Below, piece after piece: positions 9,167 through 20,126 of a DNA stretch of 64,000 nt (position 1 is the stretch's first letter; every line of letters begins with the position of its first letter). The stretch is taken from the NCBI GenBank assembly GCA_013298145.1, contig JAAFJO010000005.1:1-64000 (forward strand), read 5' to 3'. The notes below the pieces were generated by a model. That model was not told the DNA's origin, ran no database searches, and worked only from the letters and a program-made list of their open reading frames with translations. A program made the translations under genes and the position numbers. This DNA comes from Betaproteobacteria bacterium (GTDB taxonomy: Bacteria; Pseudomonadota; Gammaproteobacteria; Burkholderiales; Casimicrobiaceae).

Positions 9167-9469
9167 ATGATGAAAACTTCCAGTAAGCCGAAGCGACCTT
9201 CGATCAAGATGCCCACGGTCGAGGAAGATCGAAAGATTGTCGCTGCCGCGAAGCTCGATCCTGATGCGAAGCCTTTAACGAAAGCGCAACTCGCTCAAAT
9301 GGTGCCGATGAAGGCGTTACGTGGTCGACCGAAACTTGAAAACAAGAAGGTGTTGCTTTCCGTTCGCTACAGTCCGAACGTGGTCGAGTTTTTCAAGGCG
9401 ATGGGCGAAGGTTGGCAATCACGAATGGATCGCGTGTTGAGCGAGTACGTGGCGCGGCGTGCGCGATAG
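9167..9469 (+). CDS. BrnA-like antitoxin without BrnT
   Basis: The product is 100 residues. The C-terminal part, RGRPKLENKKVLLSVRYSP followed by VVEFFKAMGEGWQSRMDRVL, matches the BrnA antitoxin pattern: an RGRPK arm, then a ribbon-helix-helix with the G-x-GWQ-x-R motif. The N-terminus is lysine-rich and likely flexible. BrnA normally follows the RNase BrnT, and no BrnT homologue is visible here; the preceding gene is the HEPN-like protein instead. It is therefore either an orphan antitoxin/regulator or the antidote of that HEPN protein. The start at 9167 has a second ATG immediately after it; the ribosome site is weak. Confidence 0.65.
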   Translation: MMKTSSKPKRPSIKMPTVEEDRKIVAAAKLDPDAKPLTKAQLAQMVPMKALRGRPKLENKKVLLSVRYSPNVVEFFKAMGEGWQSRMDRVLSEYVARRAR

Positions 9470-9484
9470 TGTGCGCGCGCTCGC

Positions 9485-9778
9485 ATGAGATTCGACCTCA
9501 TCACCGAATCCGACTTCCCGATGCTCTCGCATTGGCTGCGCGTGCCGCATGTAGCGCTGTGGCGGGACGAAGATCCGTCGCTTGAGGCGATCGCGGCAAA
9601 GTATTCGCCGCGGATTTTGGAAGAAGAGGCGTGTGAGGCGTTCATCGCGCATCACGGCGGCGCGCCCATCGGTTTGATTCAGCGATTTCGTTTCGATTCG
9701 TATCCCGATTACCTTGATGAAATTGCGCCGCGTTGTCAGATTCCGGCGGATGCGTCCGGCATTTGTATTGCTGTTTGA
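9485..9778 (+). pseudogene. Truncated GNAT acetyltransferase (aminoglycoside 6'-acetyltransferase-like)
   Basis: The 97-residue frame begins like AAC(6')-type GNAT enzymes: DLITESDFPMLSHWLRVPHV, then a tryptophan-acidic stretch, and AFIAHHGGAPIGLIQRFRF for the central strands. It stops right after ASGICIAV, where the family would continue into the acetyl-CoA-binding loop and the rest of the fold. The usual length is 150-180 residues, and no continuation is visible in the 38 bases before the next gene end. Without the cofactor site it cannot be an active acetyltransferase, so I call it a remnant. Confidence 0.7.
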
Positions 9779-9816
9779 GAGATCGCGTTCTTAGCGCGTC
9801 TTAGCGTGGAGGAGAT

Positions 9817-11595
9817 TCAGCGCGAGCGCGTCTCTCTCCGAATCGCGCCCACGTTGAGGAGCTGCGGGCAGTGTGTTTGCACTTCTTCGCGCCATCGGTT
9901 GACCCAATCGCGCTGGTTTAGGGACGTGGCGGACCAGATGCCAAGCGCCACCACAGCAGGTTGACCCGGCGGCTTGCAATAGAACGCTGTGGGTTCGCTG
10001 GGTAAATCATCTCGCTTAAGCATGCGCTTCAGCATGTCTGCCGAGCGGAATAGCCCCCACCAGTCCTCCATTGCGGACGGCGTCATCGCGAGGGTATAAC
10101 TCACCGGGTCGCTGGCGGGGGACGTAACGATGTTGTCGATTGTGGGCTGCGTACTGGGCTTCATAAACGGGGGCTGGTAGCCGCCCGCGATGCGAACGAT
10201 TGAGGCGTTCGCGTTTACGAGGGTTGGGACTGAGCCGAGATATTCTGCGACAAGGACGACGCCCAGCCCGCCGTCTGCCCGATGTTTTGCAATGATCGGA
10301 ACGAGCGCGCGTTCGGTCGAAGAAATCTCGATTGCAGCGTCATGCCAGGGGCGTGTGCTACGTACGAGCAGTAGCGACGCCGATAGCAGCAGGGTGAAGA
10401 CGATGAGCTGTCGAAGGCGCACCGGCATTCCGAGTATCAAAACAGCCGAGAAAAGCGCAATTGCGGGAACCGCTGTACTGAAGGTTCGCAGTGGTACGAC
10501 GTCGCCGAGCGCGAGCGTTGGTACGACTGCCCCGTTTGCTGCGCACACCAGCGCGATCCAAATTAAACAAAAGAAGCTAGGGCGCACGGGTGCTGCTGAA
10601 GAGACATTGCCCCCGCTCTGACGCGAGTAGCGCCGACACCATTGCGCAATCGCTGCAATCGCGACCGCGCTGATGAACACGGTCAACGCAGCTTTAGAGG
10701 TAGCGTCGATATTCGCGATGTTACGAATGAGCGCGAACGGTACTTGCCAGCTAGCACTGAGAATGGCCATCAGTTCCGACGACGATCTCCCTAGAACATC
10801 AGCCTTGGCTGCGCCAAGTAACTTCACCCGAGCAACCAAGTAGACGATACAAATAAGTGCATGCAGTGCAAAAAGCACTTTCTCTTGGCGTATGAACTTG
10901 AGCGCCGCGCTGAGCCGCGTGCGTACAAACGAGCCGCGATTGCTCGACCAGTCAAACAGAGTCGCTCGCAAGGCAACGACTAAAGGCACCACGATCACAG
11001 CAGATTCTTTGCTTGCATACGCGACGAGTGCGCACACCGCAGACGCGATGGCCCATCGAAGCGATGCTTGCGCATAGCTTGCTGAAATCAATGAGCTGAC
11101 AATTGCCAAGTTTGCCCAGCCGTCAAACCGGCCCACCAACCAAAAGTTAAGTTCTGGTTGAAGAGGGTTGAGCAGCGCAAATGCGAAACTACATACCGCG
11201 ACGAGCGCAGATTGAGTTATTCGATGCGCAAGAATTCCGCAGCCAGCGGCGAACAACCAGTGCAACGCCAAATTGGTGAGCCGCAGCATGCCGGCATCGG
11301 AGCCCCACCACCAAACATCGAGCGCGAGTGATGAGTACGGAAGCGGTCGCCACATGGTCGATCCCTGCCCCCAAAGCGGGCCGATCCAACGCTCTTTTAT
11401 GACGGCCCAATGTTCCGCCCAGGTTGGCGAGCTTTGCAGCTGTGCGACGACGCCCAAGTCCTCCGCGAAGCCCGTCATCGAAAATGCGTATCGGTAGCAC
11501 CAGAGCCATACGATGCTTGCCGCGAGCGCGACCGCAATGCAAATGAAGCGGTCGTCGAAGGGGCGCTCGCTGCCGACTCGGTCCGCAAACCGCAT
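9817..11595 (-). CDS. Polytopic membrane protein, GT-C glycosyltransferase-like
   Basis: The product is 592 residues with about ten hydrophobic helices in the first 420 residues and a soluble C-terminal portion of about 170. The first loop after helix 1 carries an acidic motif (FAEDLGVVAQ), and residues before helix 2 read WRPLPYSSLALD, a layout seen in GT-C membrane glycosyltransferases and in TMTC/ArnT-like proteins. No family can be named with confidence and the donor and acceptor are unknown. It starts 4 bases after the stop of the transaminase gene upstream, so the two are probably cotranscribed, although no functional link is obvious. Confidence 0.6.
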   Translation of the reverse strand: MRFADRVGSERPFDDRFICIAVALAASIVWLWCYRYAFSMTGFAEDLGVVAQLQSSPTWAEHWAVIKERWIGPLWGQGSTMWRPLPYSSLALDVWWWGSDAGMLRLTNLALHWLFAAGCGILAHRITQSALVAVCSFAFALLNPLQPELNFWLVGRFDGWANLAIVSSLISASYAQASLRWAIASAVCALVAYASKESAVIVVPLVVALRATLFDWSSNRGSFVRTRLSAALKFIRQEKVLFALHALICIVYLVARVKLLGAAKADVLGRSSSELMAILSASWQVPFALIRNIANIDATSKAALTVFISAVAIAAIAQWCRRYSRQSGGNVSSAAPVRPSFFCLIWIALVCAANGAVVPTLALGDVVPLRTFSTAVPAIALFSAVLILGMPVRLRQLIVFTLLLSASLLLVRSTRPWHDAAIEISSTERALVPIIAKHRADGGLGVVLVAEYLGSVPTLVNANASIVRIAGGYQPPFMKPSTQPTIDNIVTSPASDPVSYTLAMTPSAMEDWWGLFRSADMLKRMLKRDDLPSEPTAFYCKPPGQPAVVALGIWSATSLNQRDWVNRWREEVQTHCPQLLNVGAIRRETRSR

Positions 11596-11599
11596 GTGT

Positions 11600-12880
11600 C
11601 TAGGCTGCGTTTACGACTTCCGCGATCGCTTTTTCTGTGCGCGCTAAACCTTCATCAATCTCAGCATCGGTGATGTTGAGCGCGGGCGCGAAGCGCAAGA
11701 TATTGTTGTTTCCTGCGGTTAGGAACACGACGTTGTGGCGATGTCCCGCCTTCATAAATTCGATGGCGCGGTTATCGTATTTGGCGACGAGTTCGCAGCC
11801 GAGCCAGAGGCCTTCGCCGCGCACGTCGGCGAACACGTTGAGGCGTTTGTTGATGGCGGCGAAGCCATCGCGCATCCGCTTCTCTGCGACGAGCACGCGA
11901 TCTAGAAACGCCTTGTTATTCACTATATCGAGCACGGTCTCGGCGACTGCTGCACCGAGCGGATTGCCGCCGTACGTGGTGCCATGCGTGCCCGGCACCA
12001 TGGCGCTGGCAACCGCTTCGGTGGCCATGAAGCAACCGATAGGGAAGCCGCCACCGATGCCTTTGGCGCTCGTCAAAATATCAGGCGTGACGCCTTTTTG
12101 CATGTAGCTGTAGAGCGCGCCGGTGCGCCCCACACCACTTTGAATCTCGTCAAAGATCAAGAGCGCGTTGTGTTTGTTGCAAAGCTCGCGTGCAGCGGTG
12201 AGGAATTCCGGCGTGCCCGGGTACATGCCGCCTTCGCCCTGCATCGGCTCAATGATGATGCAGGCGACGTCATCGTCCATCACCGCTTTGAGCGCATCCA
12301 CATCGTTATACGGAATGTGCGTGATGCCTTCGGGCACGGGGCCCATGCCTTTGGTGTATTTCGGCGAACCGCCCACTGAAACCGCGAGCCAGGTGCGGCC
12401 GTGGAACGAACTGGTGGTGGAGATGATGCGATGTTTTTTGTCGCCGTAGTGCGTGCTCGCCCATTTGCGCGCAGTTTTGAGTGCGCCTTCGTTGGCTTCC
12501 GTGCCGCTGTTGCAGAGGAACACCCGATCAGCAAACGTGGCATCGACGAGTTTTTTTGCGAGCCGCATCGCGGGCTCGTTCACCATGTAATTCGATAAGT
12601 GCCACGCTTTCTGCGCTTGCGCAGTCAATGCGGTAACCAGAGCCGGATGGCAGTGCCCCAGTGAGAGCACCGCAACGCCGCCGGCGAGGTCTAAATAGTC
12701 CTTACCAGTGGTATCCCAAATGCGGGACCCCAACGCCTTCGCGGGCACGAAATCGGCCCACGGGTAGACGCGAAACAGCACTTCGTCCGCAGTCGCTCGC
12801 GTGACGCGAAGCGACTCCGCCTCGCGGACGTGAGCGGGTGGGGCGATATTGGCGGTGCTGTATCTGATGGGATCGAACAT
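11600..12880 (-). CDS. Class III aminotransferase, ArgD/AstC-like (acetylornithine or succinylornithine transaminase)
   Basis: The product is a 426-residue PLP fold type I enzyme. It shows FLCNSGTEANEGALKTARK for cofactor phosphate binding, SFHGRTWLAVSVGG, IIEPMQGEGGM, IFDEIQSGVGRTG with the PLP-ring Asp, and the Schiff-base lysine Lys273 in TSAKGIGGGFPIG. Such enzymes transfer the delta-amino group of (acetyl)ornithine to 2-oxoglutarate in arginine synthesis, or of succinylornithine in arginine breakdown. No other arg or ast genes are near, so the pathway direction cannot be told. The N-terminal extension of about 35 residues is longer than in typical ArgD. It lies just upstream of the GT-C-like gene on the minus strand. 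Confidence 0.85.
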   Translation of the reverse strand: MFDPIRYSTANIAPPAHVREAESLRVTRATADEVLFRVYPWADFVPAKALGSRIWDTTGKDYLDLAGGVAVLSLGHCHPALVTALTAQAQKAWHLSNYMVNEPAMRLAKKLVDATFADRVFLCNSGTEANEGALKTARKWASTHYGDKKHRIISTTSSFHGRTWLAVSVGGSPKYTKGMGPVPEGITHIPYNDVDALKAVMDDDVACIIIEPMQGEGGMYPGTPEFLTAARELCNKHNALLIFDEIQSGVGRTGALYSYMQKGVTPDILTSAKGIGGGFPIGCFMATEAVASAMVPGTHGTTYGGNPLGAAVAETVLDIVNNKAFLDRVLVAEKRMRDGFAAINKRLNVFADVRGEGLWLGCELVAKYDNRAIEFMKAGHRHNVVFLTAGNNNILRFAPALNITDAEIDEGLARTEKAIAEVVNAA

Positions 12881-12913
12881 TGTTGTGGGTTAAGGGGCGA
12901 TTAGGTTAAACGA

Positions 12914-13294
12914 TTAGTGTTGATGGTCGTGGCCGCCGTGCTGGCTCATGCCGTTGCACGCGGTGATCTGGATTTCAACCTTGTACGCCGGGTTTGCAAG
13001 CTTCGCTTCGACCGTTGCGCGCGCTGGCGGATGACCTTCAGGAACCCATGCGTCCCACGCCGCGTTCATCTCAGCAAACGTGTTGATGTCTGCAAGGTAT
13101 ATGGTGGCGGAAAGAATGCCTTTTTTTGTCGCGCCGCCTTCTTCGAGCAACTCATCGATTTGTGCGAGGATTTCTTCGGTTTGACCTTTCACATCTTTGC
13201 TTGGGTCTTTGGCGACCTGCCCGGCGAGGTAGAGAAAGCCGTGGTAGGTAACCATTTCAGAAAGACGCTTGCCGACGCCATGACGACGAATCAT
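12914..13294 (-). CDS. RidA/YjgF-family protein with histidine-rich C-terminus
   Basis: The product is 126 residues from ATG 13294, which has GGAG eight bases upstream; the longer frame to 13363 has no family support. Family features are LAGQVAKDP, LEEGGATKKGILSATIYLADI, and PEGHPPARATVEAKLA with the conserved arginine that binds carboxylates in RidA enamine/imine deaminases. The ending HGGHDHQH is unusual and could bind metal. It may detoxify reactive enamines from PLP enzymes, which fits its position beside a transaminase. Compared with canonical RidA it is a diverged subgroup, so substrate is unknown. Confidence 0.82.
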   Translation of the reverse strand: MIRRHGVGKRLSEMVTYHGFLYLAGQVAKDPSKDVKGQTEEILAQIDELLEEGGATKKGILSATIYLADINTFAEMNAAWDAWVPEGHPPARATVEAKLANPAYKVEIQITACNGMSQHGGHDHQH

Positions 13295-13423
13295 TTGGAA
13301 CTCCGTGTTCGGTAGGTGGAAGGATTGTTCGCTCGATTGTAGTGCGCTGCAGCAGACAATCACATCGCAGCGATCTTCGGGCGTACCCCGCGCGCGTTGT
13401 TAAACCTGGCATAGCGCCCAGCC

Positions 13424-13462
13424 AAACAAAAACGGCTGGCTCATCGGTCGAGCACAGCCGTT
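13424..13462 (-). terminator. Rho-independent terminator for the glycine-zipper gene
   Basis: On the minus strand AACGGCTG (13462-13455) pairs with CAGCCGTT (13438-13431), extended by an inner GCTC/GAGC stem with one bulged base, and is followed by a T-rich run (GTTTTTGTTTGG). It lies between the glycine-zipper gene and the RidA-like gene and should separate their transcripts. Confidence 0.65.
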
Positions 13463-13611
13463 GTAAGGGGCGCGGCAGTCAGTCGGGGGAGAAAGCGCCG
13501 CCGCGCGGGGTGGGCGTCTTTTTGTTCGTGGCTCGCAGCAGCTCAGCGCGGGGGACGTGCGCTAAACCGAGGAGGGCGAGCTACGAATCGCACCTTATTC
13601 GATTCACTTTC

Positions 13612-14223
13612 CTAGCGATAGTTACGAACTTCCGGCGCAACGTTGATGCGCACATTGATCGTGGGGCCCGGGTCGTAAGGCATACGGGTCTGGTAATCGC
13701 GACCGTTGAAACGATACGTAACGTTGTAACCCGACACTTGCTCGCGTGAATCTTGCACCGTTTGGCAACGCTGGACTGAGCGAGTTTCAGGCGTGTAGTC
13801 AACACGTGCGGGCTGCGGATCGTAGTTCGCATTGGTGTAGCCGCGAGGCTGGGAATTCTCGATTGAATTACCCACCAAACCGCCGACGAGTGCGCCGGCG
13901 ACCGTGCCGTGATCCCGGCCACGCGACGATCCACCAAACTGATGCCCGATCACGCCGCCGACGATTGCGCCGAGGACGGTTCCAGCGCCAACGCTGCGCT
14001 CGCTGATGGGCGCTGGCTCATAACCGGCGTTCTGGTAGCCGGCCGATGGCGTGCGACGATCCAAACTAATCGTTTCGTTCCAGCACTCTTGGCGCGGCGT
14101 TGATACGCGTTCGTAAATCGGTTGCGCAGAAATAACTTGCGCGGTGTCGCTGAACGACTGCGCAGAAACGGCACCGACGCTTGCTACAGCAAGAATGGCT
14201 ACCGATAGTTTCTTCATCAACAT
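13612..14223 (-). CDS. Glycine-zipper envelope protein (17-kDa surface antigen / SlyB-like)
   Basis: The product is 203 residues from ATG 14223, chosen because GGA lies eight bases upstream; a signal peptide follows (KKLSVAILAVASVGAVSAQ). The central glycine zipper is GAGTVLGAIVGGVIGHQFGG ... GTVAGALVGGLVGNSI, the 2TM pattern of Rickettsia 17-kDa antigen and SlyB. The remainder is polar, with two cysteines and a C-terminal strand-rich part (YRFNGRDYQTRMPYDPG). No lipobox is visible, so it is probably a periplasmic or outer-membrane-associated non-lipoprotein. Proteins of this type support envelope integrity; the specific role is unknown. Confidence 0.82.
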   Translation of the reverse strand: MLMKKLSVAILAVASVGAVSAQSFSDTAQVISAQPIYERVSTPRQECWNETISLDRRTPSAGYQNAGYEPAPISERSVGAGTVLGAIVGGVIGHQFGGSSRGRDHGTVAGALVGGLVGNSIENSQPRGYTNANYDPQPARVDYTPETRSVQRCQTVQDSREQVSGYNVTYRFNGRDYQTRMPYDPGPTINVRINVAPEVRNYR

Positions 14224-14580
14224 ACGCGTTTCCTTTTTCAAAGCGTTGAGTCAATTCGACTCGCGTGCTTCCAAAACGTGCGATGGAGAATGCAGGTTGA
14301 CTATCGCTTTCCCTTCATTCTGGAAAGAGTGCTCTACGAGGCACGTCAAAAGCGATGCGGCGGGGAATAGGCTTTGCGCTTGAGTCTTAGCGATCACGGT
14401 CTGCCCATGTGGCATGTAGGAGTGCTACCTGCGATTGACCTGCGATTTCAAATAAAACGATAAATTATTCCTCAAAGCTCATATTGAATGGGGGCAATCC
14501 GTAATAAATGATTATTAGTGGAATACTAAATAAATACACGCTTGCCCCAATTAAGCATGGGATAAGTGCATAGAGCTGCG
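14224..14580. other. Intergenic region with an AT-rich hairpin island
   Basis: The first half (14224-14440) should hold the promoter of the glycine-zipper gene; no clear boxes were identified. From about 14450 to 14580 the sequence becomes AT-rich and contains TAATA...TATTA and CCC...GGG small hairpins. The stretch AAATAAATACACGCTTG CCCC around 14533-14555 closely resembles the island at 51354-51376. No gene was seen. Confidence 0.55.
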
Positions 14581-15330
14581 TTATTTTGCGCCCCGAAGCA
14601 GCACCAACACCGCCCCACTTCCACCGCCGTTTGGGCGAGGTTCGCAATACGCGAGCACTTCTTCCTTTTGCTGAAGCCAGCGACGCACTTTGCCGCGCAG
14701 CACCGGAATTTTCATGTGGCTGGAAAGGCCTTTGCCGTGCACGATTCGTACGCAGCGCCAGTCGGCTACGCGCGCGGTGCGTACGAATTCCGAAAGCGCC
14801 TCATGCGCTTCGTCTTGCGTGTGATGATGCAGATCGAGCTCGGCTTGAATCGTCCACTGTCCCCGACGGAGTTTGCGCAGCAAATCGGGATTCACGCCGC
14901 CGCGAAGAAAACTTTGCTCGTCTTCAATATCCGCGCCGATATCCCAGCTCATCGGGGAAGGGTTCATCGCGAGTTGGCTTGCTTCAAGGGCAGCCAGCTC
15001 ATCGGCAACCGAATGCCGCGGGTAGGCGTGAGGCGTCGGTTTCGTGTGCAGCGCGCGCGATTCCACTGAAATCGGGGTTGCATCCGCGACCGCGGTCAGG
15101 AAAAGCCTTCTATCGGCGTCTGTCGGCGGCTTCAGCTCGCTCCATGGGCGGAACAAGTCGATGAATCGCACACCATCGCTTTCGCGGCTTTCAGCCAGTG
15201 GTCCGCGCTCATGCTCGGCGGAGGCGAGCGCACTCGGATCAACCAGATGATCGCGCTTCGCTTTCCGCTTCTCTTTACGATCGGCTTTGAGGAGTTGTCC
15301 TAGCTCGCCGAGATCGTTGCCCTTGGCCAT
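14581..15330 (-). CDS. Smr-domain protein (MutS2 C-terminal-like nuclease family)
   Basis: The product is 249 residues from ATG 15330 (MAKGNDLGELG); the frame extends 10 codons upstream without support. The N-terminus is basic and charged (KADRKEKRKAKRDH). The Smr domain is C-terminal, with LDLHHHTQDEAHEALSEF and VRIVHGKGLSS, the two conserved motifs (D-x-H and H-G-x-G). Stand-alone Smr proteins of this layout (YfcN/SmrB type) nick or cut nucleic acid; SmrB cleaves mRNA at collided ribosomes. It follows trxB by 47 bases on the same strand, probably one transcript. Confidence 0.88.
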   Translation of the reverse strand: MAKGNDLGELGQLLKADRKEKRKAKRDHLVDPSALASAEHERGPLAESRESDGVRFIDLFRPWSELKPPTDADRRLFLTAVADATPISVESRALHTKPTPHAYPRHSVADELAALEASQLAMNPSPMSWDIGADIEDEQSFLRGGVNPDLLRKLRRGQWTIQAELDLHHHTQDEAHEALSEFVRTARVADWRCVRIVHGKGLSSHMKIPVLRGKVRRWLQQKEEVLAYCEPRPNGGGSGAVLVLLRGAK

Positions 15331-15377
15331 ACTTCGCCCCGAACGCACGCTCGCGTGCAACCTTGATCAGCGTCTCA

Positions 15378-17069
<1,692 letters not shown>

Positions 17070-17073
<4 letters not shown>

Positions 17074-19097
17074 TCTTGTCCCTCGTCGATGGGTAGTGTG
17101 AATTGGAAAATAGTGCCGCCACCCGTATTGTCTTCGAATGTGAGGCGACCCTCATGATATTCAATCAGCGAGCGACAAATATTGAGCCCCATGCCCATGC
17201 CGTCGCTTTTAGTGGTGAAGAAGGGCGAAAAGAGCTGTGTCGCTGCATCGGCTGAAATTCCAGAACCACGGTCAAACACACGTACGGCAACCATGCCGTC
17301 GCTGAGCGATTCCGTGCGAACCATCGCGATTCGCTTCGCCGCTGGCAGATGCTGCATCGCTTCCCGCGCGTTGCGCAGCAGATTGAGCAATACCTGCTCG
17401 ATCATGATCTTGTCGGCAAACACAGGCGGCAGCGAACGATCCAATTCGAGCGGTATTTTGAGCGCACGACTTTCGTCATCACTCTCCAATAATCGCGCGG
17501 TCTCCGACACAAGTTCATTGATGTCGATGCGGCGTCTTTCGGGCTCTCTTGTCCTTACAAAATCTCGGACTCGCGAGATGATCGCGCCGGCGCGAGCTAC
17601 CTGAGCTTCCGCCTTCTCCATCGCGCCGATCACAGCAGCATCGGCGGTGCCCGAACCTCGTAACCGGCGGATTGAACCGTTTACATAATTTGCAATTGCC
17701 GCAAGTGGCTGGTTGATTTCATGCGCGAGGGTGGATGCAATTTCGCCGATCGACATCAAGCGCGAAGTGCGGGTGAGTTTGTCTTGCTGGGCTTGGCGAA
17801 TCCGCTCCGCCTGCACACGATCGGTCACGTCGCCGAGCGTGGTGAGGCGTGCCATGCGGCCATCCACCCAACGCACAGCGCGGGTACGCATTAGGAAAAA
17901 GCGGTGACTGGCCCGATGTTCGAGCTCGTCAATAAACACTTCCCCCGGCATCGCCTCGCCGCGCAAGAGCTGCGCAGTTGGGTAGCGAGCGGTGGGCGCT
18001 GCAACGAATCCATCTTCGAACGCGCGCGCATCCTGTCCCACTGAGACGCCTGGGAAAGTTTCACGAAGACGCGCGTTCGCAAAGAGAATTTGGTTGTTGG
18101 CAAGCTCTGAAACGTAGACGGATACGTCAAGCGAATCAAGCACGGTCTCGAAGCGATCGTTGGTTTCTTTAAGCGAAGAGATGGATCGCATGTAAACACG
18201 ATCGCGCTCGATCTCGGCGAGTCGCCGCATTCGTTGCTGCTTACGAAGGCTGATTAGCGTCCACACCATCAGCGCGGTCAGCGCGATCACTGCGCTTGAG
18301 AGTGTGAGATTCGGCAGGAGGGTCGGAGGTTTAGCACCGATCAACGTAAGCGAAAGATCGCGCCACGGTAGGCTCAGCGGAATCGTATGTTGGTATGCGT
18401 TTTCCTCGATTTGCGTTTGTTCGGCGTTGGTCATCCCAGAGCCTTCACTGTCACGCAGAATCAATCGGTATTTGGTGTGTGCCCACTCCGGCGCGGCTCG
18501 TTGCATCAGCAGTTCAAACGAGATAACCGCGTTGATCGTTCCGTCGAAGCGTGTTTGGTTAAAAATCGGTGCGGCGTATTCGATAAAAAAACGCCCAGAG
18601 TCGTTTCTAAACGGTTGAGAGTAGGTTGATTTCGACGTTTTCTCAGTAATCGACGACATTCGAATTTGGTCGCCGAAAGGCGCCCGATTACGTCGCACGA
18701 TTTCCAACGAGTTGATAGCAGGCGCGTGCCGGGCGACGTCGAGATTTTGCTTAACCCGAAGAATTTCGGTGATGTAGCCCGATTCGATGGCTCTGCTACT
18801 GGCGATTCGGTCAAACTCTTGCGGGGAAAAACGGTCCTCCCCCATGTCTAGCGCGAGGCGGTCCAAAAAAAGCTGATCTGCATCAAGCCGGCGTGCAATT
18901 GATTGTTCAATTAACGCGGCATCACGCACAATTTCACTGCGCTCGAGCTCCGATTCGTGCTTCGCCACCAAGTAAATGAATAGCAACATGCCCACCGCAA
19001 AAAAGAGCAGCAGCCATTCCTGGACGTACCAATCGCGCGCGAATGTTGATACACGACGCCATTGGTCAGGGGCGGGGGCGGAAGCGGGACGAGCCAT
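17070..19097 (-). CDS. Membrane-bound sensor histidine kinase (DctB/FixL-like)
   Basis: The product is 675 residues. Helices at about 27-45 and 264-284 enclose a periplasmic sensor region of about 220 residues that looks like a CHASE/dCACHE-type fold. A coiled coil (285-320), a PAS domain (about 315-430), HisKA with His459 in STLAHEINQPLAAIANY, and a HATPase with N-box LLNLLRNAREAM and G-boxes FDRGSGIS and GMGMGLNIC follow. The HEINQPLAAI H-box is typical of DctB and FixL kinases. It forms an operon with the overlapping FixJ-like regulator. The ligand is unknown; dicarboxylates are a reasonable guess from kinase class only. Confidence 0.9.
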
Positions 19098-19306
19098 GAT
19101 CGGGATTTTATGGGCCGAAGATTCGTGTAATCTCTCATCTCAGCGTTTCCCATACCCTACCCGCCATTTATCGCGCCTTCCAGAATTCACGGCAATCGTC
19201 AGGAAGGCCCAACCCTCAGCCCCGACCCCTCTCACAGGGGATCAGGGGAGCTACTCGTTATTAAGTCGCCGTAGCGATTTAAGAAAATATCCACAGGAGG
19301 CCGAAC

Positions 19307-19765
19307 ATGCTCGTAAGCGAAATTCTTCGAATTAAAGGTTCAACGCTCTTTACTGCATCGCCGGAAATGCCGATGGCTGAGGCCGTACGATCAATGGCGG
19401 AAAACGATATCGGTTCGCTCGTGGTGATGGATAAAGGCAAGCTTGCGGGCATGTTGACGTTCCGCGAACTGATCAAGGTGCTCAATGAACAGGGCGAGCA
19501 GATGAAAACGCTCCCGGTCGGTGCGGTCATGGAAGGTAATCCGTTGACCGCAACGCCGCAGATGGATGTGCAGGCCCTGCGCAAGTCGATGCTGGAACGT
19601 CACGCGCGCTACATACCTATCATGGACAAAGAAACTTTGCTGGGCGTGCTGTCGTTTCACGATGTGGCGAAGGCCGTGTATGAAGAGCAAAGCTTTGAGA
19701 ACAAAATGCTCAAGAGCTACATCAAGAATTGGCCAGACGAAGAGGAAACTGCTTCCCAAGGCTAG
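19307..19765 (+). CDS. Two-CBS-domain protein
   Basis: The product is 152 residues with a strong ribosome site (AGGAGG eight bases before ATG 19307). Two tandem CBS motifs cover almost the whole chain: residues about 8-62 (MPMAEAVRSMAENDIGSLVV) and about 76-130 (MDVQALRKSMLERHARYIPI). CBS pairs (Bateman modules) bind adenine nucleotides and act as energy sensors. Stand-alone proteins like this are common in proteobacteria and their partner is usually unknown. It is monocistronic, with no obvious link to its neighbours. Confidence 0.9.
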   Translation: MLVSEILRIKGSTLFTASPEMPMAEAVRSMAENDIGSLVVMDKGKLAGMLTFRELIKVLNEQGEQMKTLPVGAVMEGNPLTATPQMDVQALRKSMLERHARYIPIMDKETLLGVLSFHDVAKAVYEEQSFENKMLKSYIKNWPDEEETASQG

Positions 19766-20126
19766 CGGTAGCTTGCTCAAAAAGCGCTGCACGTAGCGGC
19801 GCGCACTTTGTGGAAAATCCGCCGAGGTTCGAGCCCTGGCGCAACGGACGCGCCGCGACAGTTCGATTCCAGGATGTGCGTTGTTGTAAGGAAGCGTTCG
19901 CGCCCCAGGTTGTTTACTCTTGCTGCAGATTCGGGCCGCGCCAGTTGTAGGGGGTAGACGCCAGAATCGATACGCGCCGGATTACGAGGTAGCCGATCTC
20001 AGCCAAGCGCCAGCGGATTGCAAGTACGCGCAGCCGCGCTCGTCGCTGTCGGCAAGCCACTACGCCAAAATCAGCGACACGCGACCAGCAACGGTTTGAG
20101 ACGATTGAAACTTGAGGAACGAGCTC
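19766..20126. other. Intergenic region, no gene recognised
   Basis: About 360 bases between the CBS gene and the first SRPBCC gene. The stretch GGTTCGAGCCC at 19824-19836 resembles a tRNA T-arm, but no acceptor or anticodon arms fit around it. No terminator with a T-run was found. The end of this region holds the GAGG ribosome site for the ATG at 20127. Confidence 0.5.

Noticed and set aside
19824..19870. tRNA-like GGTTCGAGCCC stretch
   Set aside because: No acceptor stem or anticodon arm can be folded around it, so it is probably chance.
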